NCBI GenBank assembly: GCA_045660295.1
Contig: JAZRDN010000031.1
Span: 1-64,000, forward strand
DNA: 64,000 nt
Direction: 5' to 3'
Origin: RGIG8775 sp045660295
GTDB lineage: Bacteria > Bacillota > Clostridia > Oscillospirales > CAG-272
The translations under genes and the position numbers were made by a program. The notes beneath the pieces are model-generated. The model was not told where the DNA came from. It saw only the letters and a list, made by a program, of their open reading frames with translations, and searched no databases. Shown piece by piece: positions 7,995 to 18,700 of the stretch (position 1 is the stretch's first letter; the number at the start of each line of letters is the position of its first letter).

Positions 7995-10900
7995 ATGAAC
8001 AAGAAGAAATTCCAAAGAGTGATATCTTTGGTACTTGCTCTGCTCTGTGTGTGCTCCAGCGCAACCGTGGTGGCATTTGCCGCTGACGAAAACGTGTTGC
8101 TCATCGCACCTGCGCCGACAAGTAATCAGAACGCATCGGTCACTGACGCAACGATTGACGATGTAAAAGAAATCCTCAACTCCATGTCCTATGACGAGTA
8201 CTTCAAAAAGCACTCGAGATACGTGACTGAGGGTGAGGTCGGTGACAACGGAACAAACAGAGTTTGGATCGTTGAAAAAGCAACCGAAGAGATCGTTATT
8301 GACGCGGTTAAGGACGTTAACGCTGAAAAGAGTGATGCTGCGTATGCGGTAGGCACGTTTGGCGGCGTTGAAGGACTTTATACCCCTGCTGACGGCACGG
8401 TTTCGTGGAATGTTTCTATTCCTGAGACCGCAAGATACAGCGTGGTTATCGAGTATTATCCTACGCTTACCGATGTTGATGGTAATAATGTTGCTAAATC
8501 CACTGCGGTGGAAAGAATCTTCCGTATAAATTCGGCGATTCCTTTCCTTGAGGCTCGTTACCTCACAATGCAGAAGGTATATGTAAACGATTATGTGATG
8601 GCGTCGTATCTCCTTCCCAAGGGCGAGACCGCAGAGTATCATCTTAACAAAGCGTCTGAGCTTGGCATTGTTGCTACCAGCGAAAAGGTTGACGACTCTA
8701 CATATATTAAATATGAGATGCCCGAGGTTTGGACAGAGGCAAGATACAATTATCTTTGCGAGGAAATCGAGGCTCGATTCTTCAATTCCGATATAGACTT
8801 GAATGAGATTCGTTCGACTATCATTCAGTCTCCCCGTTGGACGTCCTATGAGATTCATGACGCTGACGGCTATTATTCTGAGTCTTTCGAATTTGTTTTC
8901 GAAAAGGCTGAGAATACGGTTGTTTCTCTTACAGGTGTCAGCGAGCCTATGGTTGTTAAGAGCATCAAGCTCGTTCCTCATGAGTCCAATATTTCTTATG
9001 CCGAGGCAAGCGCTTATTACGCGTCTGCAGCCGCAGGCACAAGCAAGGTCAAGATCGAGGGTGAGTATGTAGCTTCTACGACGTCGCAGACTATCTATCC
9101 TATCGAGGATACAAGAAGCGCTGTTACCAGCCCCATTACAACAAAGTATACTATGCTTAACACCATCGGTGGTGTTGGCGGTGATAAGTGGCAGACCTCG
9201 GGTCAGGCGCTTACATGGAACTTTGCTGTTGACAACAGCGGCGTATACAATATTGTAGCAAGATTCAGCCAGTCTGTTCTTGACGGTATGTACGCATCCA
9301 GATCGCTGGCTCTTTACACCAACTACACTGAGGATGAGTATAAGGCTAAGTTTGGCAATCTCGACGGCTACTACAACGGAGTTCCGTTTGAGGAAGCGAC
9401 AAAACTCAGATTTGACTATAATTCGGATTGGCAGGCAAAGATCCTCTCCGACGGTATAACAGATTTTGAGTTCTACTTCAGAGAAGGTGTTGATTATACT
9501 GTTGAGCTTACCGTTACACTCGGCTCTATGGGTGATCTTGTAAGCCAGATAGAGGGCTCACTTGAGTCTATTAACTCTGACTACCTTTCTATCCTTAAGC
9601 TCACAGGCGCAGAGCCTGACGATTACAGAGATTACGGCTTTAAGCGCGTAATGCCCGATGTGGTCGATGACCTTATGGATCAGTCGATACTTATTTATGA
9701 TATTTCCGCCCAACTTCAGGCAATGGCGGGAATCAAGGGTTCGATGGTGGCTACTCTTGATAAGGTGGCATGGCTTCTTGAAAGAATGGGAAGCGACCCC
9801 GAGAGTGAGATCGCTAAGAACCTTACACAGCTTAAATCCTATATCGGATCGCTTGGTACTTGGATCAGCGATGCGAAGACACAGCCTCTCCAGATAGACT
9901 ACCTTCTTGTTCAGGGTAAGGGAAGCGAGCTTCCCAGAGCAGAAGCTAACTTCTTCCAGTCTTTCGGACATGAGATGGGAAGCTTCTTCCAGTCCTTCAT
10001 AAGAAATTACGATAGAATGGGCGCAACCGAAGAGTATGACAGTGATGACCCCGAGATCGTTGAGGTTTGGCTTGCATACGGTCGTGACCAGACACAGGTT
10101 ATCAGAAACCTTGTAAACAATGACTTCACCCCCCAGTACGGAACAGCGGTAAACCTTAAGCTTGTTGCGGGCGGTACGCTTCTTCCTTCTATCCTTTCCA
10201 AGACAGGTCCCGATGTTTATATCGGTCTTGCTCAGGCAGACGTTATCAACTACGCTATCCGTGGCGCGCTTATGCCCATCGAGAATTGTGCAGACTTTGA
10301 CGCTCTTGTTACCGATTCCGAGACCCGCGAGTTTAACGACGCGGCAATGATGGTTCTCGGTATCGAGGATGCTGCCGGAGATATGCACTATTACGGACTT
10401 CCCGAGACCCAGTCCTTCAATATGATGTTCGTAAGAAAGGATATTCTCGCGGAGCTTGACCTTGATATTCCCAAGACTTGGGAAGATATCTATTCGGCAA
10501 TTCCCGTTCTTCAGGCTAATAACATGCAGATCGGTATGCACGTTGAGTATAGAATGTTCATTTACCAGATGGGCGGAGAACTCTATGCCGATAACGGTAT
10601 GAGAATCAATCTCGATGCAAATACCTCACTCGAGGCATTTGAAAAGATGTGTAATATGTTCACGATGTATTCCTTCCCGCTTACCTACGATTTCGCAAAC
10701 CGTTTCAGAACGGGTGAGATGCCTATAGGATTTGCAGGTTATACAGATACATATAATAAACTGAAGGTATTCGCAACCGAAATCGAAGGTCTTTGGGGCT
10801 TCTATCCCATGCCCGGTATCGAGGACGAGTACGGTAATATCAATAACTCCTCCGTTTCCGGTGTTACGGCTATCGTTATGATAACCGGCTGTGAAAATGT

Positions 10901-11636
10901 TGAGGGCGCATGGGACTTTATGAGATGGCATTCGGGTACTGACTGTCAGGAGAAATACTCTAACGAAATGGTATCTATCCTCGGTCCTTCGGCTAAGCAC
11001 CCCACCGCTAACCTTAAGGCTCTTGAAAGCCTTCCTTGGACAACCGACGAGATCAAGCAGATCAAGCTTCAGTTCAACAATCTCGCGTCTATTCCTAACT
11101 ACCCCGGATCTTACATCATCGAGCGTTACGCTAAGTTCGCCTACATGGCTGCGATCAATAACGATGCTGACCCCGTAGAGGAGCTCCTTAAGTATATCAA
11201 TGTTATTAATAAGGAAATTACAAGAAAACGCAGTGAGTTTGATCTTGAAACACTTGACTATATCGGTCAGAAGCTTTCTGAAAAGCGTCTTGCTCAAGTC
11301 TACACACTTCTTTCCGAAGGCGAGCTCGTTATCCAAAAGGGCGTTTATGAGACCGTTAAGGGTGCTGAGGAGATCGTGATGAGAGATATAACGTATACTC
11401 TCAGCTCGGCGGTTACTAACGGTCTTGACGCTATGATAGAGGATATCGGAAAAGCGGCAGACGTTGACGTTAAGATAAGTGAAGAAAGACAGATGGCAAT
11501 TCTTACAGACGCAATCGCGCAGCTTAATGACGTGCTTGCAGCTTCCTCTGTGGATTCTGCTGATAAGACAGGTCTTGAAAAAGCAATCGAGCTTATGAAC
11601 GATGCTTATAACGCACTTGTTTCTTACCAGGAATAA
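7995..11636 (+). CDS. Very large sugar-binding protein of an ABC transporter, with N-terminal carbohydrate-binding-like domains
   Basis: 1213 residues, about 2.5 times a normal ABC sugar receptor. A Sec signal peptide (hydrophobic 8-29, AFAA/DE cleavage) starts the protein. Two beta-sandwich-like stretches follow, each with a TWN/SWN...Y.(V/I)V pattern (about 136-155 and 405-425), resembling CBM35-like modules. The solute-binding domain family 1 core spans roughly 700-1065, with landmarks GPDVYIGLAQADV, PKTWEDIYSAIPVLQ and GVTAIVMITGCENVEGAWDFM. The last about 150 residues are helical and charged. No lipobox is visible, so anchoring is unclear. It starts the operon, with permease genes 52 nt downstream. 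Codon choice (GAC, AAC, ATC, CTT) suggests high expression. The ligand, probably a polysaccharide fragment, cannot be told from sequence. Confidence 0.8.
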   Translation: MNKKKFQRVISLVLALLCVCSSATVVAFAADENVLLIAPAPTSNQNASVTDATIDDVKEILNSMSYDEYFKKHSRYVTEGEVGDNGTNRVWIVEKATEEIVIDAVKDVNAEKSDAAYAVGTFGGVEGLYTPADGTVSWNVSIPETARYSVVIEYYPTLTDVDGNNVAKSTAVERIFRINSAIPFLEARYLTMQKVYVNDYVMASYLLPKGETAEYHLNKASELGIVATSEKVDDSTYIKYEMPEVWTEARYNYLCEEIEARFFNSDIDLNEIRSTIIQSPRWTSYEIHDADGYYSESFEFVFEKAENTVVSLTGVSEPMVVKSIKLVPHESNISYAEASAYYASAAAGTSKVKIEGEYVASTTSQTIYPIEDTRSAVTSPITTKYTMLNTIGGVGGDKWQTSGQALTWNFAVDNSGVYNIVARFSQSVLDGMYASRSLALYTNYTEDEYKAKFGNLDGYYNGVPFEEATKLRFDYNSDWQAKILSDGITDFEFYFREGVDYTVELTVTLGSMGDLVSQIEGSLESINSDYLSILKLTGAEPDDYRDYGFKRVMPDVVDDLMDQSILIYDISAQLQAMAGIKGSMVATLDKVAWLLERMGSDPESEIAKNLTQLKSYIGSLGTWISDAKTQPLQIDYLLVQGKGSELPRAEANFFQSFGHEMGSFFQSFIRNYDRMGATEEYDSDDPEIVEVWLAYGRDQTQVIRNLVNNDFTPQYGTAVNLKLVAGGTLLPSILSKTGPDVYIGLAQADVINYAIRGALMPIENCADFDALVTDSETREFNDAAMMVLGIEDAAGDMHYYGLPETQSFNMMFVRKDILAELDLDIPKTWEDIYSAIPVLQANNMQIGMHVEYRMFIYQMGGELYADNGMRINLDANTSLEAFEKMCNMFTMYSFPLTYDFANRFRTGEMPIGFAGYTDTYNKLKVFATEIEGLWGFYPMPGIEDEYGNINNSSVSGVTAIVMITGCENVEGAWDFMRWHSGTDCQEKYSNEMVSILGPSAKHPTANLKALESLPWTTDEIKQIKLQFNNLASIPNYPGSYIIERYAKFAYMAAINNDADPVEELLKYINVINKEITRKRSEFDLETLDYIGQKLSEKRLAQVYTLLSEGELVIQKGVYETVKGAEEIVMRDITYTLSSAVTNGLDAMIEDIGKAADVDVKISEERQMAILTDAIAQLNDVLAASSVDSADKTGLEKAIELMNDAYNALVSYQE

Positions 11637-11688
11637 TTTACTTAATCGGAAATAAAAATTCTATTCTATTAAATTAAGGAGAAAAGTA

Positions 11689-12636
11689 ATGTCACAGAAA
11701 ACAGCAGAAAAAAAAGCTGTTTCACGTAAAGACATGACGATGGCGCAGTGGACTTGGAAGGAAATGAAGCGCAACTGGGTAGCATACGCAATGATAGCAC
11801 CCTTCATGCTCATTTTCACCTTGTTCACCATCGCGCCGGTCGTGCTGTCGATTGTGTTCAGCTTCACAGACTTTAACTTGCTTGAGTGGCCGAACTTTGT
11901 GTTCGTTGATAACTATGTTCGTCTGTTCCTTGACGACGACATATTCCTCACAGCGGTAAAGAATACATTCATTTTCGCTATCATAGTAGGACCTGTTTCC
12001 TACCTTATGTCTTTCGTGGTTGCTTGGTTTATTAACGAGCTTCCTCCTAAGATCAGAGCAATCGTAACACTCGTGTTCTATGCTCCCTCTATTTCGGGTC
12101 AGGTATACCTTATCTGGCAGACCCTCTTCTCGGGTGACGCTTATGGTTGGGTAAACTCCAAGCTTCTCGAAATGGGCTTTGTTACAGAGCCTATTCAGTT
12201 CTTTAACAACGCCGACTACGTTATGCCTTTGTGTATCGTTGTAGCGCTTTGGACATCGCTTGGTACGTCCTTCCTTGCGTTTATCGCGGGTCTTCAGGGC
12301 GTTGATAAGTCTCAGTATGAGGCGGGCGCGGTTGACGGTGTAAAGAACAGATGGCAGGAGCTTTGGTTTATAACGCTTCCTAACATGGGTCCTCAGCTTA
12401 TGTTCGGTGCTATTATGGCGATCACGGGCGCATTCGGCTTTGGCGGTGTTGTTACCGCGCTTTGCGGCTTCCCCTCGGTTGACTATGCGGCTCATACCAT
12501 CATGCATCACCTTGATGACTACGGTGGACAGCGTTTTGAAATCGGTTATTCTTCGGCTATTGCAGTTATCCTTTTCCTTGTAATGGTTGGATCCAATATG
12601 CTTGTTAAGAAGATTATTGCAAAGGTAGGTACGTAA
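11689..12636 (+). CDS. Carbohydrate ABC transporter permease, first pair, UgpA/LacF type
   Basis: 315 residues with six membrane helices starting at about residue 32 (MIAPFMLIFTLFTIAPVVLSIVFSF). The ATPase-docking EAA loop reads EAGAVDGVKNRWQELWFITLP. It has an AAGGAGAAAAGTA ribosome binding site and ends one base before the partner permease gene, indicating coupled translation. It forms a heterodimeric channel with the 12638 product and presumably takes substrate from the 7995 receptor. Confidence 0.88.
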   Translation: MSQKTAEKKAVSRKDMTMAQWTWKEMKRNWVAYAMIAPFMLIFTLFTIAPVVLSIVFSFTDFNLLEWPNFVFVDNYVRLFLDDDIFLTAVKNTFIFAIIVGPVSYLMSFVVAWFINELPPKIRAIVTLVFYAPSISGQVYLIWQTLFSGDAYGWVNSKLLEMGFVTEPIQFFNNADYVMPLCIVVALWTSLGTSFLAFIAGLQGVDKSQYEAGAVDGVKNRWQELWFITLPNMGPQLMFGAIMAITGAFGFGGVVTALCGFPSVDYAAHTIMHHLDDYGGQRFEIGYSSAIAVILFLVMVGSNMLVKKIIAKVGT

Positions 12637-12637
12637 T

Positions 12638-13510
12638 ATGGCAAAATTAAGAACAAGAAATCATAAAGTCGTACTTAACCGTTCTCGCGGCGGTGACGCG
12701 GGTATTACCTTTGTACTCAGTATCCTTGGTTTGTTCATGTTCCTTCCCATGGTTTACGTTATAAGCCAGTCGTTGAAGCCTCTTGACGAGCTTTGGATGT
12801 TCCCCCCGAGATTCTTCGTTGTAAATCCCACACTTTCTAATTTTACCGACCTGTTTACACTTATGAATACGTCTCTTGTTCCTTTCTCAAGATACATATT
12901 CAATACAGTGTTCGTATCGGTTATCGGTACTACCGGAAACCTTTTCTTCTCGTCTCTTGCGGCTTACGCAATGGCTAAGATCAAGTTCCCCGGCAGTAAG
13001 GCAATGTTTAAGACCGTAAGAACATCTCTTATGTTCCACGCAACGGTTACAGCGATCACCAGCTTTCTTATCATGAGTAAGCTTGGCTGGATCGATACAT
13101 ATTGGGCGAGAATAGTACCCGCTTGGGCAACCTCTCTTGGTCTTTACCTTATGAAGCAGTTCATGGAGACCAACGTTACCGACGCGGTTCTTGAAAGCTC
13201 TCGTCTTGACGGCGCGAGCGAGCTCAGAACTTATTGGGTTATCGCAATGCCCATGGTTAAGCCGGCATGGCTTACACTTATCATCTATTCGTTCAAGGAC
13301 CTTTGGAACGCGGGCGCATCCGTTTATATCCAGTCCGAGCAGCTTAAATCCTTCAACTACGCTATCCAGCAGGTTATGGCGGGCGGTATTAAGCGTGCGG
13401 GCGCGGGCGCGGCGTCAACGGTTATTATGATGATGGTACCTATTCTGGTATTCGTTATTTCTCAGTCGAATATTATCGAAACAATGGGTTCCAGCGGTAT
13501 GAAGGACTAA
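12638..13510 (+). CDS. Carbohydrate ABC transporter permease, first pair, MalG/UgpE type
   Basis: 290 residues with six membrane helices; the opening GLFMFLPMVYVISQSLKPLDELWMFPP is typical of the second permease in sugar importers. The EAA loop is ESSRLDGASELRTYWVIAMP. It starts immediately after the first permease gene. No ATPase follows; as in many Bacillota importers the ATPase (MsmX/MsmK type) is probably encoded elsewhere and shared. Confidence 0.88.
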   Translation: MAKLRTRNHKVVLNRSRGGDAGITFVLSILGLFMFLPMVYVISQSLKPLDELWMFPPRFFVVNPTLSNFTDLFTLMNTSLVPFSRYIFNTVFVSVIGTTGNLFFSSLAAYAMAKIKFPGSKAMFKTVRTSLMFHATVTAITSFLIMSKLGWIDTYWARIVPAWATSLGLYLMKQFMETNVTDAVLESSRLDGASELRTYWVIAMPMVKPAWLTLIIYSFKDLWNAGASVYIQSEQLKSFNYAIQQVMAGGIKRAGAGAASTVIMMMVPILVFVISQSNIIETMGSSGMKD

Positions 13511-13522
13511 AGGAGGTAGCAA

Positions 13523-15709
13523 ATGAAAAAATCAGTAAAAATATTAGTTTTGGCATTTGCACTCGTAATGCTTCTTTCCGTGGTGCCGGTCAGTGCGTTT
13601 AACTCGTACCAGACGTATACCTACTCTATCAACGGTGATCCTCTGTACTCTCCCGATGCGTATATTCCCGTAGGAACTTACAACTCTCAGTATATGGAGC
13701 TTCCCGAAGGAGCTACTATCTCCGATCCTTATGATATGGTTGTCGATGATGACATGAATGTTTATATCGCTGACGCGGGAAGCAACTCTGTCATCGTGCT
13801 TGACAGATATTATAAGCACAAGTTCACAATTTCTTCCTTCACAAACGAGATCGGCGCACCCGATAGCTTTTCATCTCCCAGAGGTGTGTACGTAACCGAT
13901 AATAAGTATAACGGCTACGGAGAGATCGTTGAAGAAGGAAAAATCTACGTCTGCGATACTCAAAAGTACCGTATCGTAGTTTTCGACCGTAGCGGTAACT
14001 TCCTCTACGTTCTTGACGCTCCCGAATCCGAGCTTTTTGAAGAAGGATCGGTTTATTACCCCGTAGCTGTTGCGGTAGACCAGTATAACAGAATTTACGT
14101 TGTGTCTTCTCAGACAACACAGGGTATCATCGTTCTTACAGAGGACGGTCAGTTTACAGGATTTATCGGAGCGCAGGAGGTAAGTATCTCGCTCTGGCAG
14201 ATTATCTGGAAGAGATTCCAGACAGACGAGCAGAAGAAGCTTTCTTCTTCCTTCGTTCCCGTAACCTTCAGTAACATTACAGTAAATGATGACGGCTTCG
14301 TTTACGCTACATCTGATAAGATTGACTCCTCTAAGGTTGCGTCGGCTATCAGAAGTAAGTCTAAGGACGCTTCAAACTCACCCGTAAAGATGCTTAATAA
14401 CGCGGGTAGCGAGATCATGAGACGTAACGGCTTCTATCCTCCCGTAGGTGAGATTGCTTACATGACGTCTTCCACCAACGCAGGCGCTATTCTCGGTGTT
14501 TCTACCGTCGGAGACGTTGCCGTTGGTGAGTCGGGAACATGGTCTATGTCTGATACAAAGCGTAGTAAGATCTTTACTTACGACTACGATGGAAATCTCC
14601 TTTTCGCTTTCGGTGATATAGGTAATCTCCAGCTTGGTAACGTAAGTACGGTAAAGGCTATCGCTTATCAGGGCGACGTACTCCTCCTTCTTGACTCCGG
14701 TACAAGCAAGAGCATCACAGTTTATGAAAGAACTGAGTACGGAAATATCCTCTACCAGGCTGTTTCTGACCAGATCAACCGTGAGTACGATAAGGCGATA
14801 GAGAACTGGACTGAGATTCTTATGAGAAACTCCAACTTCGACGCCGCTTATATCGGAATTGGTCAGGCTCTTTACAGAAGCGGTCAGTATGAGGCAGCTC
14901 TTGAGCAGTATAGAGCGGCTTACGATACCGAAAACTATTCCACAGCTTATGCGGAGATTCGTAAGCAGACAATCGAAGATATATTCATTTGGATTCCTAT
15001 CGTAATAATCGCTCTTTGTTTGGGTGTTTCTTATCTTGCTAAGAAGATATCCAAGATCAACATCAGAGCGGCTACATCGGGTGAAAAGATCACCTTTGGT
15101 AAGGAGCTTCTCTTTGGCTTCCATATCATGACTCACCCCTTCGACGGCTTCTGGGATCTTAAGCATGAAAAGAGAGGCTCGGTTCGTGCCGCTATAGTAT
15201 ATATAGTAGTAACTATCGTTGCCTTCTACTATCAGGCTATCGGTCAGGGATATCTCTTCAACCCTCAGGGTCAGTACTCCACCATATTCGCGCAGGTTGT
15301 CGGCGTTCTTATGCCTGTAATGCTGTTCGTAATCGCTAACTGGTGTCTTACTACTCTGTTTGAGGGTGAGGGTAGCTTCAAGGATATTTTCGTAGCAACA
15401 TCCTACGCACTCCTTCCGCTTCCCATTATGATCATCCCCGCAACTATCGTTTCCAACTTCGTAACAGCCAGTGAAATGGATATCGTAAACCTTGTTATCA
15501 CCCTTGGGTTTATTTGGGCAGGTTTCCTTATCGTGTTCGGTGTACAGGTTACACACGACTATTCGATTGGTAAGAACATTATCACCATTATCGGTTCTAT
15601 CGTGGGAATGGTATTTATAATGTTCGTCGCACTATTGTTTACAACGCTTCTCGGTAAGATCGTCGGATTTGTATCCAACATCTTTATCGAAATCGGCTAC
15701 CGACTGTAA
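13523..15709 (+). CDS. NHL-repeat, TPR and Yip1-domain membrane protein
   Basis: 728 residues with an unusual domain chain. A signal peptide (1-25, VPVSAF) leads to an extracytoplasmic beta-propeller of NHL-like repeats (about 55-410; for example DPYDMVVDDDMNVYIADAGS and NGEIYVCDTQ-like blocks). A TPR pair follows (about 415-480: YDKAIENWTEILMRNSNFDAA, then QYEAALEQYRAAYD). Then come a membrane helix (488-510) and a Yip1-family multi-helix domain (about 530-728). It sits between two permease pairs with an AAAGGAGG ribosome binding site. I know of no defined biochemical role for this family; the position suggests an accessory of sugar binding or transport at the membrane. Confidence 0.75.
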   Translation: MKKSVKILVLAFALVMLLSVVPVSAFNSYQTYTYSINGDPLYSPDAYIPVGTYNSQYMELPEGATISDPYDMVVDDDMNVYIADAGSNSVIVLDRYYKHKFTISSFTNEIGAPDSFSSPRGVYVTDNKYNGYGEIVEEGKIYVCDTQKYRIVVFDRSGNFLYVLDAPESELFEEGSVYYPVAVAVDQYNRIYVVSSQTTQGIIVLTEDGQFTGFIGAQEVSISLWQIIWKRFQTDEQKKLSSSFVPVTFSNITVNDDGFVYATSDKIDSSKVASAIRSKSKDASNSPVKMLNNAGSEIMRRNGFYPPVGEIAYMTSSTNAGAILGVSTVGDVAVGESGTWSMSDTKRSKIFTYDYDGNLLFAFGDIGNLQLGNVSTVKAIAYQGDVLLLLDSGTSKSITVYERTEYGNILYQAVSDQINREYDKAIENWTEILMRNSNFDAAYIGIGQALYRSGQYEAALEQYRAAYDTENYSTAYAEIRKQTIEDIFIWIPIVIIALCLGVSYLAKKISKINIRAATSGEKITFGKELLFGFHIMTHPFDGFWDLKHEKRGSVRAAIVYIVVTIVAFYYQAIGQGYLFNPQGQYSTIFAQVVGVLMPVMLFVIANWCLTTLFEGEGSFKDIFVATSYALLPLPIMIIPATIVSNFVTASEMDIVNLVITLGFIWAGFLIVFGVQVTHDYSIGKNIITIIGSIVGMVFIMFVALLFTTLLGKIVGFVSNIFIEIGYRL

Positions 15710-15734
15710 AATAACAGAAAAGGAGATTGATAGA

Positions 15735-18700
15735 ATGAAAATAACTAAAAAATTAATATCGACACTCTTGACTGTTTGCATGCTGCTCGGTGCGCTGTCC
15801 GGATTAATGGTTTTTGAGGCTTCGGCAGAGGAAACAACCGCCAATGCGATAACAACCACAACTCCCGAGGCAATTGATATTACCAAGATCAATTATCTTA
15901 CACAGCCCTATTACACAGCCGACGAGAAACTCGCTACTATGACAATGCGCTTTGAAAAAGGCGATTATCAGCTTTGGATCAACGAGTTTACAGGAGAGGT
16001 CGCGGTAAAGAATACCAAGACAGGTGAGCTTCTTATGTCTAACCCCTACGACGTAGGACTTAGCAAGGCGGCTGACTCTGTCAAGGCAGAGCTTCTTTCC
16101 CAGATAATCATCGGTTATACCGGAAATGAGCTTACAGGTACAAACGTTTTCACCAGCTATACAGACGCCGCTCTTAATAACCAGATCAAGGTTAAGAGCA
16201 TTAAGAACGGTATGCGTGTTGAATACACCATCGGTCGTGAGGAAACTAAGTACCTCGTTCCCAGACTTATCACAGAAGAACGCTTTATGTCTCAGATCTA
16301 TGAGCCTCTTAAGGCGAGCATCGAGTCAACTGATATGTCTGATATAGAGAAGAAATTCTTGCTCAATAACACATTCATGTCGCGTTTCACATTGAGAGAC
16401 CCTGCTAAGATGACTTCCGACCGTGCGCTTGCCGACCTTTATAAGGAAGTTCCGATCACGGCTACTCTCGGCGCGGTATACATGATCGACGTTAATATCG
16501 CTCCCGCAGAGCTTCAGATGCTTGAGGAGCTTATTAAGACACACTGTCCCGCATATACGTACGAAGAACTCGATATGGACCATACCGAGACAGAGTACGA
16601 GAGCGAGGACCAGAATCCCGCGGTATTCAAGATGGCTCTTGAGTATACTCTTGACGATATGGGCGTGAGCGTAGCGCTCCCCGCAAACGGTATCCGTTTC
16701 GATGAGTCTATTTATCAGCTTTCCTATATCACAATTCTTCCTTACATGGGCGCGGGTCAGTATAGCACAGATCGTCCCAACGAGGGTTATACCTTCATTC
16801 CCGACGGTTCGGGCGCAATCTTCAGATTCGAGGACCTCACTTCCACCGGCGCTACAGTGGGCGGAAAGGTGTACGGACAGGACTACGCTTACCACACTAT
16901 CTCGGGTAAGTATCAGGAAGTGTTCAAGATGCCCATTTACGGTATTGTAAAGAACAATACTTATGTATATGAGCAGAGCGCAACCGGTGTTTACTCGGTA
17001 GTTGAAAACGAAAATCCCACTTCCAGTGGCTTCTTCGCAATCATCGAAGAAGGTGACGCACTTGCTGAAATCAAGTCTACTCACCTTGGACAGAAGGGCG
17101 AATATCATACAGTTCAGGTTTCTGTAAACCCCAGACCCTCTGATACATATAATATCGCCGATTCTATCTCCGTAGGAAGCAACTCCACATGGACAGTCGT
17201 TTCCGACAGAAAGTATCTCGGTAACTATAAGATTCGTTACGTTATGCTTACTGACGATAAGGTAGCTGCAGAGCAGGGCATAACAGATTACTATGCCGCT
17301 GATTACAACGGAATGGCATACGCTTACCGTGATTACCTTACCAGCCCCTATTCTACGGGCACACAGAACGAGAGCGCTGAAAATCAGATGACAGTTCTCG
17401 AAAGACTGGCGTCCGATAAGTTTGAGAGCCAGATTCCTCTGTATCTTGAAACATTCGGTACTGTTGAGACTATTGAAAAGGTGCTTTCTATCCCCGTAAA
17501 CGTAATGACACCTCTTACCACCTTTGAGAATATTCAGCAGATCTATACAGACCTTTCTCAGGAGGGTGTTGATATTACCAATATCAACTTCAAGCTTACA
17601 GGATACGCAAACGGCGGTATGTATTCCACAGTTCCTTATAAACTTAAGTGGGAGAAGGCAGTTGGCGGCAAGAACGGCTTCAAGGAGCTTCTTGAATTCG
17701 CTAACGAGATCAACAAGACTTCCTCCACAGACGGAAAGAATCTTGGAATTTTCCCCGACTTTGACTTTGCTTATATCAATAATGTTGATAATTTTGACGG
17801 ACTTTCTCTTAAGAAGCACGCCGTTAAGACTATCGACGACCGTTATATCGGCAAGTCAACTTATAGCGCAACCTATCAGACATACGTTGTGGATGGCGGT
17901 CTTGCAATTTCTCCCGCATATTTCAGCAGATTCTATGATGAGCTTGCTGAAAACTACCTTGAGTACAGCATCAATGGTACCGGCAGCGATCTTAACATCT
18001 CTGTTGCAACACTTGGTACAGATCTTAACTCTGACTTTGATGAGGACGAACCTTACAACCGTGAGGACTCCAAGGACTTTACTATCCAGACCTTCAAGGA
18101 TCTTTCGGATACTTATGGTAACGTAATGACAAACGGCGGTAATTCCTACACATGGCAGTACGTTGACTATATCCTTGATATGCCTATCGACTCCAGCCGT
18201 TACCTTTCCGCAAGTAATACCGTGCCCTTTACAGGAATGGTTCTTCACGGATACGTTCAGTATGCGGGAAGCCCCATTAACATGGAAGGTAATATCCAGT
18301 ACGGTATTCTTAAGGCAATAGAAAACGGCGCATCCATTTACTTCATTCTTACTTACGATAATGCGACTATTCTTAAGGAGGATATCTTCCTTAGCCAGTA
18401 TTACTCTGTAAGATATGATATTTGGGCAGGTAGCTATAACGATGAGGGCAAGTTTGAGGCAGGTCAGTTGGTAGATGTATACCATAGCTTGAACGACGTA
18501 ACACATGACCTCCAGGATAAGCTTATCACTAAGCACGAGATGCTCGTCGGACAGAGAATTCCCGATGCTGATGAGCTTATTGCCGACGCTGAGGCTGAGG
18601 AGGCTGCTCGCCTTGAGGCTGAGGCTAAGGCTAAGGCTGAGGCTGAGGCAAAGCTCCGCAAGGAACTCCTCGAGTCGAGAACCACAGCTCTTACAACTGC

